Assembly (NCBI GenBank): GCA_008711295.1
Contig: VUYV01000102.1
Coordinates: 1,112,496-1,176,495 of the forward strand
DNA length: 64,000 nucleotides
Source of the DNA: Anarhynchus alexandrinus
Lineage: Eukaryota > Chordata > Aves > Charadriiformes > Charadriidae
Reading direction: 5' to 3'
Shown: one piece after another, positions 12,326 through 23,747 of the stretch
How the letters are laid out: each line of letters starts with the position of its first letter
Numbering within the stretch: position 1 is the first letter of the stretch
Made by a program: the position numbers and the translations under genes
The notes under the pieces: model-generated
What the model saw: the letters and a program-made list of their open reading frames with translations, nothing else
Database searches by the model: none
Told to the model about the DNA's origin: nothing

Positions 12326-15217
12326 GTGATTATTTCATTTGATGACATTTAATTCATATATTGTGCAAAACAGTGAATTGTGGAAAACAGTGAAGTGTTT
12401 ATATTTTTTTCTACATCTCATTAATTATGATATAAACTTATGTTGCATCTCCCACATAGTTGTCACATTTTTAAGCTCTTAATTGATTGACTTTGTCCTT
12501 CTACAGAAGTTTAAATCCTTTTCTTACTTTTGCTATTTTTCTTTATATCTTTCATCATTATACTCTGCCCATTGTCATCATCAGAAGATCAAGACTGCTC
12601 AAGTTCAAAATATTTATGCAGTAGCCAAGTGATGTTTTCTGCTTCTTTTTTTTTTAATTCCTTCTGCTAATAATTCTGAATGTTTTTGATATCAGTGCTG
12701 AACACTGACGTTTTCAAGGACTTATTCACCATAACTGTCTTCAGTGGTATTTAATTCAGAGTTTACTTTTGTCTGTGTACAGTTATGTTGGTTTTAATCT
12801 GTCTACTATTTCACATTGAATTTCATTCAATCAGGTTGTCTCTGAGTTTCGTGAAATTCTCATGCATCTCTTTTGAGTCAAATTTATTTTTTCTGTAACT
12901 CAGCAATATCAGCAAACCTTGTTACCTCACTGTTCTCTCTGATCAATGCATCAGATGCAAACGCATTGAAGAGTACAAGTCCCCACACAGACCTCTGAAC
13001 AACATTTCCTTCCTCTGACCATGAGGTGACTTTAGTAGTACTTAAGTAGTTAATAACATAGAACTTAAGTAGTAAATTACATACATAATTGAAACTTCCA
13101 TGGTTTTATAAAGCTTATTTAAAACTGTTGACCCTCACGTAATATTGCTGAGTTATTGCTACTCATTCTTTCAGTTTGTTTTAATCCCCTTTTTATGTTT
13201 GCTTTACTTGGAAACAGTTTCTCAAACTCATTTCTTCACAAAGATCCAGCTTAAGAACTTCCTAAGTCTCTCTCTCTAATAAACACAAGAATGTTCATGA
13301 TAATGAACTGATGCTGAAGACCCAGAATGTCTGATCTGCAGAAGACAAATTTGGTGAGATTTCAGAAAATGAGGCACTGTGCATTTTGTTAGATACTGCG
13401 GAAGAATCTTATCTACTATTTCAATCTTTTCTTCAAAAGTAGTAATTTTTTTTGCTATTCCTGCTCTTCTGATTGTGGCATGTTTACCACTGGTTTAAAT
13501 AAGGGCAATATGGATGTCAGGAATGGTACTGTAGCTACTTCCCTTGGCTAAAGGAGTAAATTCTGTTATTTTTAAAAAGAAATGTGTAGTATTTTTCATT
13601 TATTTTCCTCTGACATTTAATAATTAATTTCTCATTGTCTGTTTGGTCTTTAACCTCTGAGATTCTGCACTAACTTTAGCTAGGAAGCTCTAATTCAGAA
13701 CTTAATTTATGTTAGTTTGGAACAGGAGTGCTTTACGCTAAAGATCAGACTCTTGAGGCCATTGCTTACCTACATTACTTAGGTAGTAAGTACTACTTAA
13801 TATGACAGTGGTGTTAAAAATACAGATTTCTTTTCTCTATATGCTCAGAACACAAATGTATTTTCATATGGGCAAGTAAATAACTTTCAGCTGGTAATTA
13901 TTGCCAGCCATTAGTGACCTGGATTGAAATTGAACTTGTGACCTATTAGTCTGGACTCTTAATCATAGCTGTAAAGCCCCTCAGAACAAGTCTTCTCCCC
14001 CTCATTTTCCCATTCTTTTTTTGACAAAGAGTTTAGTCTGGTATTCTGTTTCCCTCTACTATGGTTACAATTTAATAGACCTAAGTCACAGTATTATGTG
14101 AGATAAAATTTTGAAATGATTTCTTCTTATCTTGTATGAGAATAGGCTACATCAGAGTCAAATAATAACAGAATCTATTGAGAGTTCTACTTGATTGACG
14201 ACTGAGGATTGGGCTGAATAATACTAAGCACTTGCGTAGCACTTTACATGTTCAAAGTGCTGCACAAATATTATCTAAATAAAACAAATGTGGCTCATTA
14301 AGGAATCTGTTCACGTGTATTCTGATGAGATAAACAAGCATGCAAAAATGCGTGACAAATTACCTAAATGTTTCTCCTTTTGCAAAGGGAATTGTGTTTG
14401 AAACGTAGTTCATCCTTTTCCAATATTTTGTACTAGAATGTTTGTTTCTTTTTCATTAGTAGAGTGAACAGGCATCATTTAAGAGGTCTCTTCAGGGTGG
14501 GTGAATTTTTATTGTAGAAAAATTACTTTGGAGTTTATGACAAATATTCTGCATGGCATTATTATTATGTGAATTAACACAGGAAACTTCGGCTTTAGCA
14601 TTTAGCAGCATGTGGTAAAGAATTTTAATTTCCTTATTTTAAAGGTTAAGTGTTCCTTCAAGCCCACTTGTTACCATTCCCAAACAGAATAAATAGGGAA
14701 CTTCCTCTAAGAAAGCTACTAGTTCATTCTATAAATATTTTAATAGAAAATCTGTTACTTTCATAATCCTATCCCTAAGTGAACAGTCAAGAATGGATTT
14801 AAATAACATTTTTTAATGACATGGAGACTTTTCAATTCTAAACATTTTTTTTTTTTTTCAGTTCGAAGAAGCATTTGAGTAAGCCCTGGGCAAATTTGAA
14901 TACGTTAGTATAAATAAATGGCCAAGGTGTGCATGAGGATTGCTGAGACACTTTTTACGCTTGAACTATGTGTTAAAGTTCCATGCTCACCATTTCACTG
15001 AGGCTGACATAACTGTATATACATATTATATACATATACAAATTGAAGCAAGGGGTAATATTTACATCCATATGACATTGAAATAATCTTCATAATCTGT
15101 ATTTTTATTCTTTTTATGCAGCAGTCCCTTGTTGTGGGTAGGGCCACTCACACTCTTGAGAAGTCTACTTTAATTATACTAGAGAAAATACATATTGAGT
15201 GCACCCCTGCAATCAAA
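12326..15217. other. Intergenic stretch, no gene recognised
   Basis: No gene is seen. Two faint ancient-SINE-like traces (13890-13990 and 14205-14300) and an exon-like splice-signal pair at 14843-14884 are the only points of note. Confidence 0.6.
14205..14300. mobile_element. Possible tail of an ancient amniote SINE
   Basis: The text around GTAGCACTTTACATGTTCAA and GTGCTGCACAAATATTA resembles the conserved tail of ancient MIR/L2-type amniote repeats (variants of TAGCACTTTACA and AAAGCGCTTTACAAA). The match is short and unsupported by other evidence. Confidence 0.25.
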
Positions 15218-15512
15218 AATCATTATAGTGATAAGATGAGGGGGGATGGCTTTAAACTGGAAGAGGGCAGGATTAGATTAAACATTAGGAAGAAGTTTTT
15301 CACTTTAAGGGTGGTAAGGTATTGGAACAGGTTGCCCAGAGAGATTGTTGAGGCCCCATCCCTGGAGGTGTTTAAGGCCAGGCTGGACGTGGCCTTGGGC
15401 AGCCTGGTCTAGTGGGAGGTGTCCCTGCTTATGGCAGGGGGATTGGGACTCGATGATCTTCAAGGTCCTTTCCAACCTAAACCATTCTATGATTCTATGA
15501 TTCTGTGATAGT
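15218..15512 (+). mobile_element. Young CR1 3' fragment, sense, about 295 bp
   Basis: The fragment begins near GTGATAAGATGAGG and carries the last RT-region codons ([20 protein letters not shown], then [15 protein letters not shown]), the 3' UTR and a clean tail of two to three TTCTATGA-like units at 15483-15511. It belongs to the same subfamily as the copies at 1.3, 47.5 and 54.0 kb. The open frame 15116-15412 mixes unrelated upstream sequence with the CR1 C-terminus and is not a gene. Confidence 0.93.
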
Positions 15513-18500
15513 GAGAACAATTTTTTACTTGCCTAATTCTCTGGGTAATCTTAAGCTCTCAATAAAAGAAGATGAGTTGTGCAGAAGGACCATTGGAGCT
15601 CTTTTCCCAGCTGATCTCATTACCTTGCTGAACTCCCAAGCCTTCCCAGTCCTAATACTTGGAAGATCCTTTGTTTGCACTTTGGCCCCTTGTTTTCTCG
15701 TCCAGGTCTTGTAACTTCCTTAATGGCAAGATACTAAGGTCTTCTTTCCTTCCTGCTTTTATTCTCCATCTTGCTAGAAGGTAACAGCTGCCTGCATAAA
15801 CAGAATGAAAACACAGCCTTTGTATACAGTAGGAAATACATGGGAAAGGAAAATCCCACTTAGGTCCTGGACATTTTGGAGCACATCTACACAGCTTGGT
15901 ATTGACAGTCACCACTCATTCCACCCAGTCTTGTACTCAGTAAGTTATGAAACCTTTCAGGTATTGCTGCATGGAAGTCAGGCAACTGCCTTTGCACAGC
16001 AGAGTTCTCTCAGAGTGCAGGAGGAAACCCAGAGTACTATCTTCACTTGATCACACAGGTGTATGTCACTTAGGAGTTCGATAAAGACTGAGGATGCTGA
16101 AATACCCTGCAATGATTGTCCTTATTTTCCTCAAGCAAGGGGACATCATAGGAAAAATAATAGGCCTCTTTTTCTTTATATTTTTCAATGAATTCTTTTA
16201 TTTAGTGTCATTTGTATTAAGAGTTACTGAGTTTTGAGATTCTATTGATTTATTTTCCTTATGTTTCTCCCATGTGAGCACGTGTGATTGCAGCAGCCAT
16301 GTGTGATAACCCAGAACATTCATTTTCTATTACAAATATAGACTAGATCATCTTTTCAGCTTTTATAAAATACAGTCTTGGAAAACAGGCACAAGAACTC
16401 AAATGACAGCTGAAGGGGAAACTTATGAGATATGATTGCACATAAGGGTTAAAACAGTCTTCATTCGTAGCACGTGTTATACTTTGCAAGTAGCAGATGC
16501 TTTATAAATATTCCCTTTTATTTTGAAGTTCTAAACTATAATCTATGAATTGAAGGACAAGTCATTCCAGGGGAAGTTCAAAATTCACTTACATCAGTCA
16601 CAACCCCACTGGAATAAAACAAATCTTAGCAGACACGAAATCAAATAACTCAGTATGAAATAACAAATCTAAATCAGGAGGTGACACTGAGGAGCTCAAG
16701 AAAAATAGACAAGTAAAACATTTCAGCAGTGGAACAGGTAACAGGTGGAAAAATATAATCTCAGGAAAGATGCCAAACATTGAAAAGTGCAATAAAAGTG
16801 GACACTGTGAAGTAATTTCAAAACTCAGTTTCAGGATGAAAATTAATGTTGAAACTGCCAAAGACAGTCTGAATAAGAGGAGGGAGACTGTAAGGTAAGA
16901 CTTGTAGAGGACTTTATCCAGCAGTGTGATAAAGAGTCCATATTTTTTTTTTTCAGAAGGTTCACACCAAATATTACTTTCATTACAATTGGCTTTATTG
17001 ATCAGCAGTTGACCATCTGAATAGAAAGGCAAAATTTGTTTCAGCCCACCTTTTTTTCTAGATTTCAACTTCATAAGCCCCTTATTGTACATGCCCTTGT
17101 TGACCTTTTCAGTTTTCAGCAATTTTTCTAAGGTTGTATTTACCTATCTGGTACTTGTTCCCTTACAGACTTGTTCTTTTGTATTCTTGATCTTTTTCTT
17201 GTCACCTCTTAGTTTGATTTGTTATTTCATAGTAATTTGTCTGATTACTTGTCTGGTAAGATAATGTGCCTCATTCTTCTTTGTTTTCTAGGCTGGATAT
17301 TCACAGTTTTCTCCTTCGTTTTACCAGAGAAAGAGCTGTACTGCTGAAAAATCTTGTCATCGTGAGGATGAAGGATGTTGAACCCCTTCAGATAAATCAT
17401 TCATTAGTGCATTTCATCTATTGGAGTGAGAATTTTGTTTGCACATATAACACAAAGAAGACACCCAGTAACTTCTGCAAGAATCATCATGCTAACTTAC
17501 TACTCACATGCTATTTTATGAATTGCTCTTTGCAGGGCTTTAAGATCCTGGGAACTTGTGTTCTTCAAGTAGAGTGATGTATACTTCACATGTATTAGTT
17601 ATTATGTATAGACCAAAGACTGGTGTTCAACATTTATTTTTAACAGTTATTAAGATGACTAAAAGCTGATTAAATGTTTGTAAATGTGCTTTCAGAATCT
17701 CCTGATTAATAGCAATACACCAAAAACAATAATGAAAAATGCTGTTTAAATGTGTTTCTCCAACTTCTCACTCTTTGAAACAATACTGTGTGTGATAGTA
17801 TCTAAAAATATAACAAACTTCACATTTGTGAACTGAGGAGGAAAAGTGGAAAAAATTATTAAATTGTCGGTTAGCCCATATCTGGTACAATCTCTTTTCC
17901 CTCTGAATGCGTTTTGTGGCAAGGAATTTCATTACATATATCAGACAATGTTAAAGAAGGCCAATCAGTCCTGAATCAGAACAACTCAGAAACCTTTTAA
18001 TACCTGCCCACCTAAAGCTCCTGCGTTCAAGTAGGTATGCCAGTGAAAATGTTGCATGAGGTCTCAGAGGAAATCTGGGAATGACCAAGATTCTGATTCA
18101 GGTCATATGAGTTCTATGCCATGCAAAGGGTTGTGAGATCAGCTGTTCTAATATTAATTGAAACTTAATAACTGTTTCATATCCAATCCATCCTCAGGCC
18201 ATTTCATTCTGTTAATTAATTTCTATAAAGTTTCCTTATATGTCCTTTAGACAAAAAGCAGATGTCTTCCTGGTTCTCTTCAGCTAGAAATGAACCTTAA
18301 AAACCAAACCAAACCAAACCCAACCAAATCCAACCATAAAAACCCAGAGAAAGAAGATAAACACCCCTCCCCCTAAGAAAAATATTTAGAACACCTGCCA
18401 TGTATATATTCTTATCTTGTGGTTCTCCCAAACTTTAAAGTAATATGTCACTCTTTAATTTTTGTAGTCTGTATCTTTAGCACACTGAGATTTGGTTTCT

Positions 18501-19035
18501 GTGAGCTAGATTATAATACAATTTTTTTTCTTGATTCTTGGAGTATAGGACCATGAGACTTTAATAAATGTAGTCCTCAAGAAGTATTATTATGCACTCC
18601 AGGTAATGGGTTTTCTCTTCAGAATTTCAGAATATGAGAGCATGTTGCTCTCATTATATACAACTCTTCTTGGATTAGATACTTATTTAATCTTTTCCTG
18701 ATATTCTTTTGCAAAAGGTTTAGATAAGAATAGATGTGGTATGTACTTACTAAATGCTACTTTGCCCCTAAAGCTGTGCCCTTCATAAGAATACTTCTTA
18801 CAAACACTCATTATGTCCCTAGACCATAATGATGTTATAACCATTTTACCAGGAAGAGAGAAGGAGGTCAAATGGAATTCTTCTACTTATGTTGTTCCAC
18901 ATGCCTAAGTTCTCCTCCTGTCTCTCCATATTTTTTTCTATTATCTGTTTTTAATTTCAATGTTAGCATTGCCAATTTATTTTCTTTGGATTATATTAAT
19001 GCTTCTGTGATTGTCATCTGGATTTAGTTATCTCA
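15513..19035. other. Intergenic stretch, no gene recognised
   Basis: No gene or recognisable transposon is seen. A 174-codon open frame on the minus strand (16598-17122) is the longest in the window outside CR1, but it is rich in Leu, Phe and Ser, typical of AT-rich noncoding DNA, and matches nothing I know. An AACCA-type simple repeat lies at 18299-18338. Confidence 0.6.
18299..18338. repeat. Degenerate (AACCA)n simple repeat
   Basis: Repeated AAACC/AACCA units of about 5 bases decay toward the right end. Confidence 0.85.
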
Positions 19036-19215
19036 TGGAATCTTAGAATCATAAAATATCAGGTTGGAAGGAACCTCAAGGATCATCTGGTCCAACCTTT
19101 CTTGGCAAAATCATGGTCTACACAAGATGGCCCAGTACCCTGTACAGCTGAATCTTAAGAGTGTACAAAGTTGGGGAATGCACCAGTTCCCTGGGGAGCA
19201 TTGTACATCCAGCTG
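19036..19215 (-). mobile_element. Old CR1 3' fragment, antisense
   Basis: The plus strand reads AATCTTAGAATCATAAAATA, then GGTTGGAAGGAACCTCAAGG and a 3' UTR of a CR1 subfamily different from its neighbours (CAGCTGAATCTTAAGAGTGT). It is a decayed 5'-truncated tail. Its truncated end faces the truncated end of the sense-strand CR1 that starts about 75 bases to the right. Confidence 0.8.
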
Positions 19216-19289
19216 ATCACAGGTGTTACTGAAAGAAGCTATTTGCCAGCATATGTGTTTAGGAAGGAAAGCTTTCCTTTGTATCTCTT

Positions 19290-21077
19290 GCTGTCTTTTT
19301 TAGCAACAAAAGGAAGAGTAAGGAGAATCTCCATCCTCCATTGGATGCAGCAAGAAACATAGTGACCAAGGATGACGAAAAAGCTGAGGTACTTAATGTG
19401 TTCTTTGCCTCAGTCTTTAATAGTAAGACCAGTTGTTCTCAGGGTACCCAGCCCCCTGAGCTGGAAGACAGGGACAGGGAGCAGAATGAAGCCCCCATAA
19501 TCCAAGGGGAACTGGTGAGTGACCTGCTACACCACTTAGGCACACAAAAGTCTGTGGGACTGGATTGGATCCACCCAAGGGTAGTGAGGGCAGAAGTGCT
19601 CACAAAGCCACTTTCCAGCATTTATCTGCAGTCCTGGCTAACTGGCGAGGTCCCAGTTGGCTGGAGGCCAGCAAATGTGACACCTATCTACAAGAAGGGC
19701 CAGAAGGAGGATCCAGGGAACTACAGGCCTTTCTGTATGACCTCTGTACTGGGGAAGGTTGTGGAGCAGATCATCTAGAGCACACATGCAGGACATCCAG
19801 GCCACCAGGCCCAGTCAGCATGGGTTTATGAAAGGCAGGTCCTGCTTGACTAACCTGATCTCCTTCCATGACAAGGTGACCTGCTTAGTGGATGAGGAAA
19901 AAGCTGTGGATGTTTTTTACCTAGACTTTAGTAAAGCCTTAGACACCATTTCCCACAGCATTCTCCTGAAGAAACTGGCCGCTCATGACTTGAATGGGCA
20001 TACACTTTGCTGGGTGAAAAGCTGGCTGGCTGGCTGGGCCCAAAAAGTGGTGGTGAATGGAGTTAAATCCAGTTGGCAGCCGGTCACGAGGGGTGTTCCC
20101 CAGGGCTCAGTACTGGGACCTGTTCTTTTAATGTCTTTATCAATGGATGAGGGGGATGAGGGGATCGAGTGCACCCTCAGTAAGTTTGCAGATGTCACCA
20201 AGTTGGGCGGGAGTGTCCACCTACTTGAGGGTAGAATGGCCCTACAGAGGGATCTGGACAGGCTGGATTCATGGGCCGAGGCCAATAGTATGAGGTTTAA
20301 CAAGGCCAAGTACCGGATCCTGCACTTGGGTCACAAAAACCCCATGCAGCACTGCAGGCTTGGGGAAGAGTGGCTGGAAAGCTGCCCAGCAGAAAAGGAC
20401 CTGGGGGTCTTGGTGGACAGCCAGCTGAATATGAGCCAGCAGTGCTCCCAGGTGGCCAAGAAGGCCAACAGCATCCTGGCCTGTATCAGAAATAGTGTGG
20501 TGAGCAGGACTGGGGAAGTGATCATCCCCCTGTACTCGGCACTAGTGAGGCACCACCTCGAATACTGTGTTCAGTTTTGGGACTCTCACCACAAGAAGGA
20601 CATAGAGGTGCTGGACCATGTCTAGAGAATGGCAACAAAGCTGGTGAGGGGTCTGGAGAACAAGTCTTATGAGGAGTGGCTGAGGGAAGTAGGGCTGTTT
20701 AGTCTGGAGAAAAGGAGTCTGAGGGGAGACCTTATCGCTCTCTACAACTACCTGAAAGGAGGTTGTAGAGAGGTGGGGGTCGGTCTCTTCTCCCAAGTAA
20801 CAAGCAGTAGAACAAGAGGAAATGGCCTGAAGTTGTGCCAGGGGAAGTTTAGATTTGATATTAGGAAAAATATCTTCACCAAAAGGGTTGTCAAGCATTG
20901 GAAGAGGCTGCCCAGGGAAGTGGTTGAGTCATCATCCCTGGAGGTATTTAAAAGATGTGTAGATGTCGTGCTTAGGGACATCGTTTAGTGGTGGACTTAG
21001 CAGTGTTAGATTGATAGTTGGACTCGATGATCTTAAAGGTCCTTTCCAACCTAAAAGATTCTATGATTCTATCTTAT
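19290..21077 (+). mobile_element. CR1 LINE, sense, about 1.8 kb, the best preserved copy
   Basis: This 5'-truncated CR1 starts at about 19290-19310 in the endonuclease-RT linker and runs through the RT region and 3' UTR to the tail. The terminus contains GGACTCGATGATCTTAAAGG and one and a half to two TTCTATGA-like units (21058-21073). No clear target-site duplication was found. The reading frame is broken in at least two places, as described for the RT pseudogene. It overlaps nothing else but stands back to back with the older antisense fragment at 19036-19215. Confidence 0.95.
19341..20988 (+). pseudogene. CR1 ORF2 reverse transcriptase pseudogene
   Basis: CR1 ORF2 encodes an endonuclease and reverse transcriptase for target-primed reverse transcription; only the RT half is present. 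In frame 0 (19341-19778) the linker and early RT blocks are readable (SVGLDWIHPRVV, VTPIYKKGQKEDPGNYRPF). A frameshift near 19760-19800 passes to frame 1 (19759-20625), with [45 protein letters not shown] and then FADV where the active site should read FADD. The second catalytic aspartate has thus become valine (codon 20194-20196). The segment between GPV and the active site is also scrambled ([13 protein letters not shown]). An in-frame TAG at 20623-20625 interrupts the C-terminal region, which then continues in the same frame to 20988. The copy is inactive. Confidence 0.93.
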
Positions 21078-21533
21078 TCTAGTTCTTTATTTTGTTCCTT
21101 AATGCCTTACACAAATCCCAGGATAGATTAAATTAGTAAACAAGAAGCTGGGTTATGGTATGGAGTTGAGACTTACAGAACTAAATGAGTCTCATTTACC
21201 ATAGTATGAGAGAAATGCCAGTATCTGTGGCTATATTGAAAGACTATTCCACCTGGTAAGGAAGGTATAGAACGAGATCAAGATACTGGTTCTGAAAAAC
21301 AACTTTTTCCAGTAGCAGATAGGGGGATGGTGTTGATGATTTTTTTCCTCCACAGCTTTGTGTGTGCTTTAGGTCAGCTGAGTTTACAGTCTTATCCAGC
21401 TGAATCAGCTTGAGTCATCAGAAATCCAGGTTAAGGAATGAGGTTTTCAGAATTGAAGTTGACATTGAGGTATCTAAAGTCCACATAATTTTGACTGAAA
21501 CATTTAAATATTTATTAAGGGGAGTTGTTTTTT

Positions 21534-21573
21534 GGTTTGTGTTTGTTTGTTTGTTTGTTTGGTTTTGGTTTGG
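21534..21573. repeat. (GTTT)n simple repeat
   Basis: Several perfect GTTT units are followed by GGTTTTGGTTTGG. Confidence 0.9.
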
Positions 21574-22757
21574 ATTTATTAGTCAAAGCCTAGCTCAGGC
21601 CTCAGGATTTGGGAGTGTTCGCAAGCTCATTTTTTCAGTTTAAATGCCTCCCCACCTCCCTGTTCAACATACAACAACAACATGGTAATAGCAAGTTTTA
21701 AAATGAACATTGTTTTAGTTTGTTTCAAACTTGCTATTGCAGCAGAGGGAAAGCTAGCTCAGTATACCTTGCAGACCTTTTAAACGAACAGCTTGCGTAA
21801 TATTACTTGCAATACCAGGGATTGCTTCCTTTATATTGGAGAAAAAGAGATATGATAGACGTTCAACACTATGGAAATTATTTATAAATGGCATTTGTTC
21901 AATGAAAATTTTTTTAAGTGCATTGCAATTTTTTTTAATCTTTTAATTATACTTCTGCCTAAAGTACTTTCCGTATCTTTACTGGCTGCTAATTCAAGCA
22001 AGATTCCATTTGACATTCATTTAACTAGAACTTGTATTTAAAATTGTGCCTTTCATAAACACACCATTAAAATCACAATTTGAGCCTTAAAAATATCAAA
22101 TTAGGATACAGACAATTAAGTTTCCACAAGCCTAGTGGCTTTTTTTCAGTGTGACTAGCCATCTAAATGAATACCCCAGCTTACAGAATAAAGTCTCAAG
22201 GAGTAACCTCAGGATATGGTCCAATAAAAGAACAAGTCAACCTTTCATTTGAATGCTTTGAACTATTCTTCTGCTGTGAAGCATGACACCTAAAGCTGTC
22301 TCATCTCACTTTCCTAATTAGTGATATAGGGTGGAGAATCAGTATGGTAGCCTGCTAGTGTCGTGTCACATGCACAGTGTACTATCACAGCTCCTAACAA
22401 ATGGACTGGCAAATCTTCACTTTGTTAGTGGCAGAAACCAGAATATTTTGGGGTCTACAGATTAAATTCTGAAAGTAAATTAAAATTATAATGTTTTACA
22501 TATCTATATATTTACAACTCATAAGCATCTTGTATGGTGTTTGTTACATGCCTGTTACAGGACTGATTTGTATGCAAAGTGACAATATATAGCTGTTTAA
22601 ATAAAAGGAGGTTGATGTACATTTTAAACCTAGAAGGAATATTCAATATTTTTGATTTGTATCAATGTCAGAAGATTGATCTAGCTTTTTGTCATGGCTC
22701 AACCACTTTACTAGTTTTAGATTTGCTTCAGGGTATAGAAAGTATGTAAAACAGACA

Positions 22758-22803
22758 TTGTGTATTTTTATATAGTAACGTTGTGTATTTTTATATAGTA
22801 ATC
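22758..22803. repeat. Tandem duplication, 23 bp x 2
   Basis: The two 23-base units (22758-22780 and 22781-22803) share TTGTGTATTTTTATATAGTA and differ only in the last two bases. Confidence 0.95.
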
Positions 22804-23724
22804 AAAATATTCTGCCCTTGAGAGATACTGTTTTCCTAAAGGAATGGACTGGAAAAAATGACTTGTCTTCATAGTGTAGAAAAATTACTGTAGAAAGTTG
22901 ATTCAATTTATTGGTTTTATTCTGCTTAAATCTAAGCTTGGTATAATTATCTCATCTTAAGAAAATGCAAAAGAAAACATTGATTACTGACTCACGTAAT
23001 CAAAATATGGATATAAAAAGTACCAGTCCTGAAACTGACATCATACATCTGGGCTACTCTTCCCTTATAGAAATTATTCATTTAAGATTTGTGGATCACA
23101 AAAATGGGTGGGACTGATCATTACAATCCAAGAAGTTGTACAAATGCTAAAACTAACTATTAATACCCCAATCAAGGATTTAATATGGAATACTTTTTTA
23201 TCTCCATACTAATTTCTGTAAGACACATGCATATCAGTCAAGACACAACAGGTATAAATACAAGCAAAATACAGCTAAAGTAAAGATTGAGGAAATTTAT
23301 GAGGCTGTTTTAAGTAATTTGATTTGCCCACTGGTTGATGTTGACTGTGTTTTTATTTTTAAATAAATATGACAATTTGGCAACAAAGTCTACCTCTTTT
23401 CTATGTTTTATAACATTAGCTTGAAGGTCTCTTTGCTCACAGTCATTAATTTTAAAACTGCCTGGCTGTTCTTGAGTTTTAACAATGCATTTTTCATTTG
23501 CAAATACAGAGCTTCCTTTTAGTGGCAATAATGCTGATTATTTCTAATGATTGATATATTAAAATGATATAAATTTTTTCCAATAAAGCTTGTTAAAAGT
23601 GCTTGTGGCTTTGTTTCTGCAAATAGTGATTCCTCTAAGGGCATTGTTTGCTCTTGATGAGTTTGTTTTAAGTGCACTTTAGAAGAATCTTTTACTCCCA
23701 AGACCTAAACATATATTGCAACAG

Positions 23725-23747
23725 AAAAAAAAAAAAAAAAAAAAAAA
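23725..23747. repeat. Poly(A) run, 23 bases
   Basis: There are 23 uninterrupted adenines. The nearest upstream AATAAA is at 23582-23587, about 140 bases away, too far to make this a normal retrocopy tail. Confidence 0.9.

Noticed and set aside
13890..13990. Minus-strand text resembling a pol III B box (GTCACAAGTTCAATT)
   Set aside because: Too short and degenerate to separate from chance, and no A box or SINE body was found.
15116..15412. 98-codon open frame ending in a CR1-like protein
   Set aside because: The first third is unrelated flanking DNA read through into a CR1 3' fragment; not a fusion gene.
19036..21077. A single CR1 with an inverted 5' part (twin priming)
   Set aside because: The antisense piece is itself a CR1 3' end of another, older subfamily, so these are two separate insertions.
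23290..23747. Possible processed pseudogene ending in the 23-base poly(A) run
   Set aside because: The AATAAA is about 140 bases from the A run, there is no coding similarity and no flanking duplication was found.
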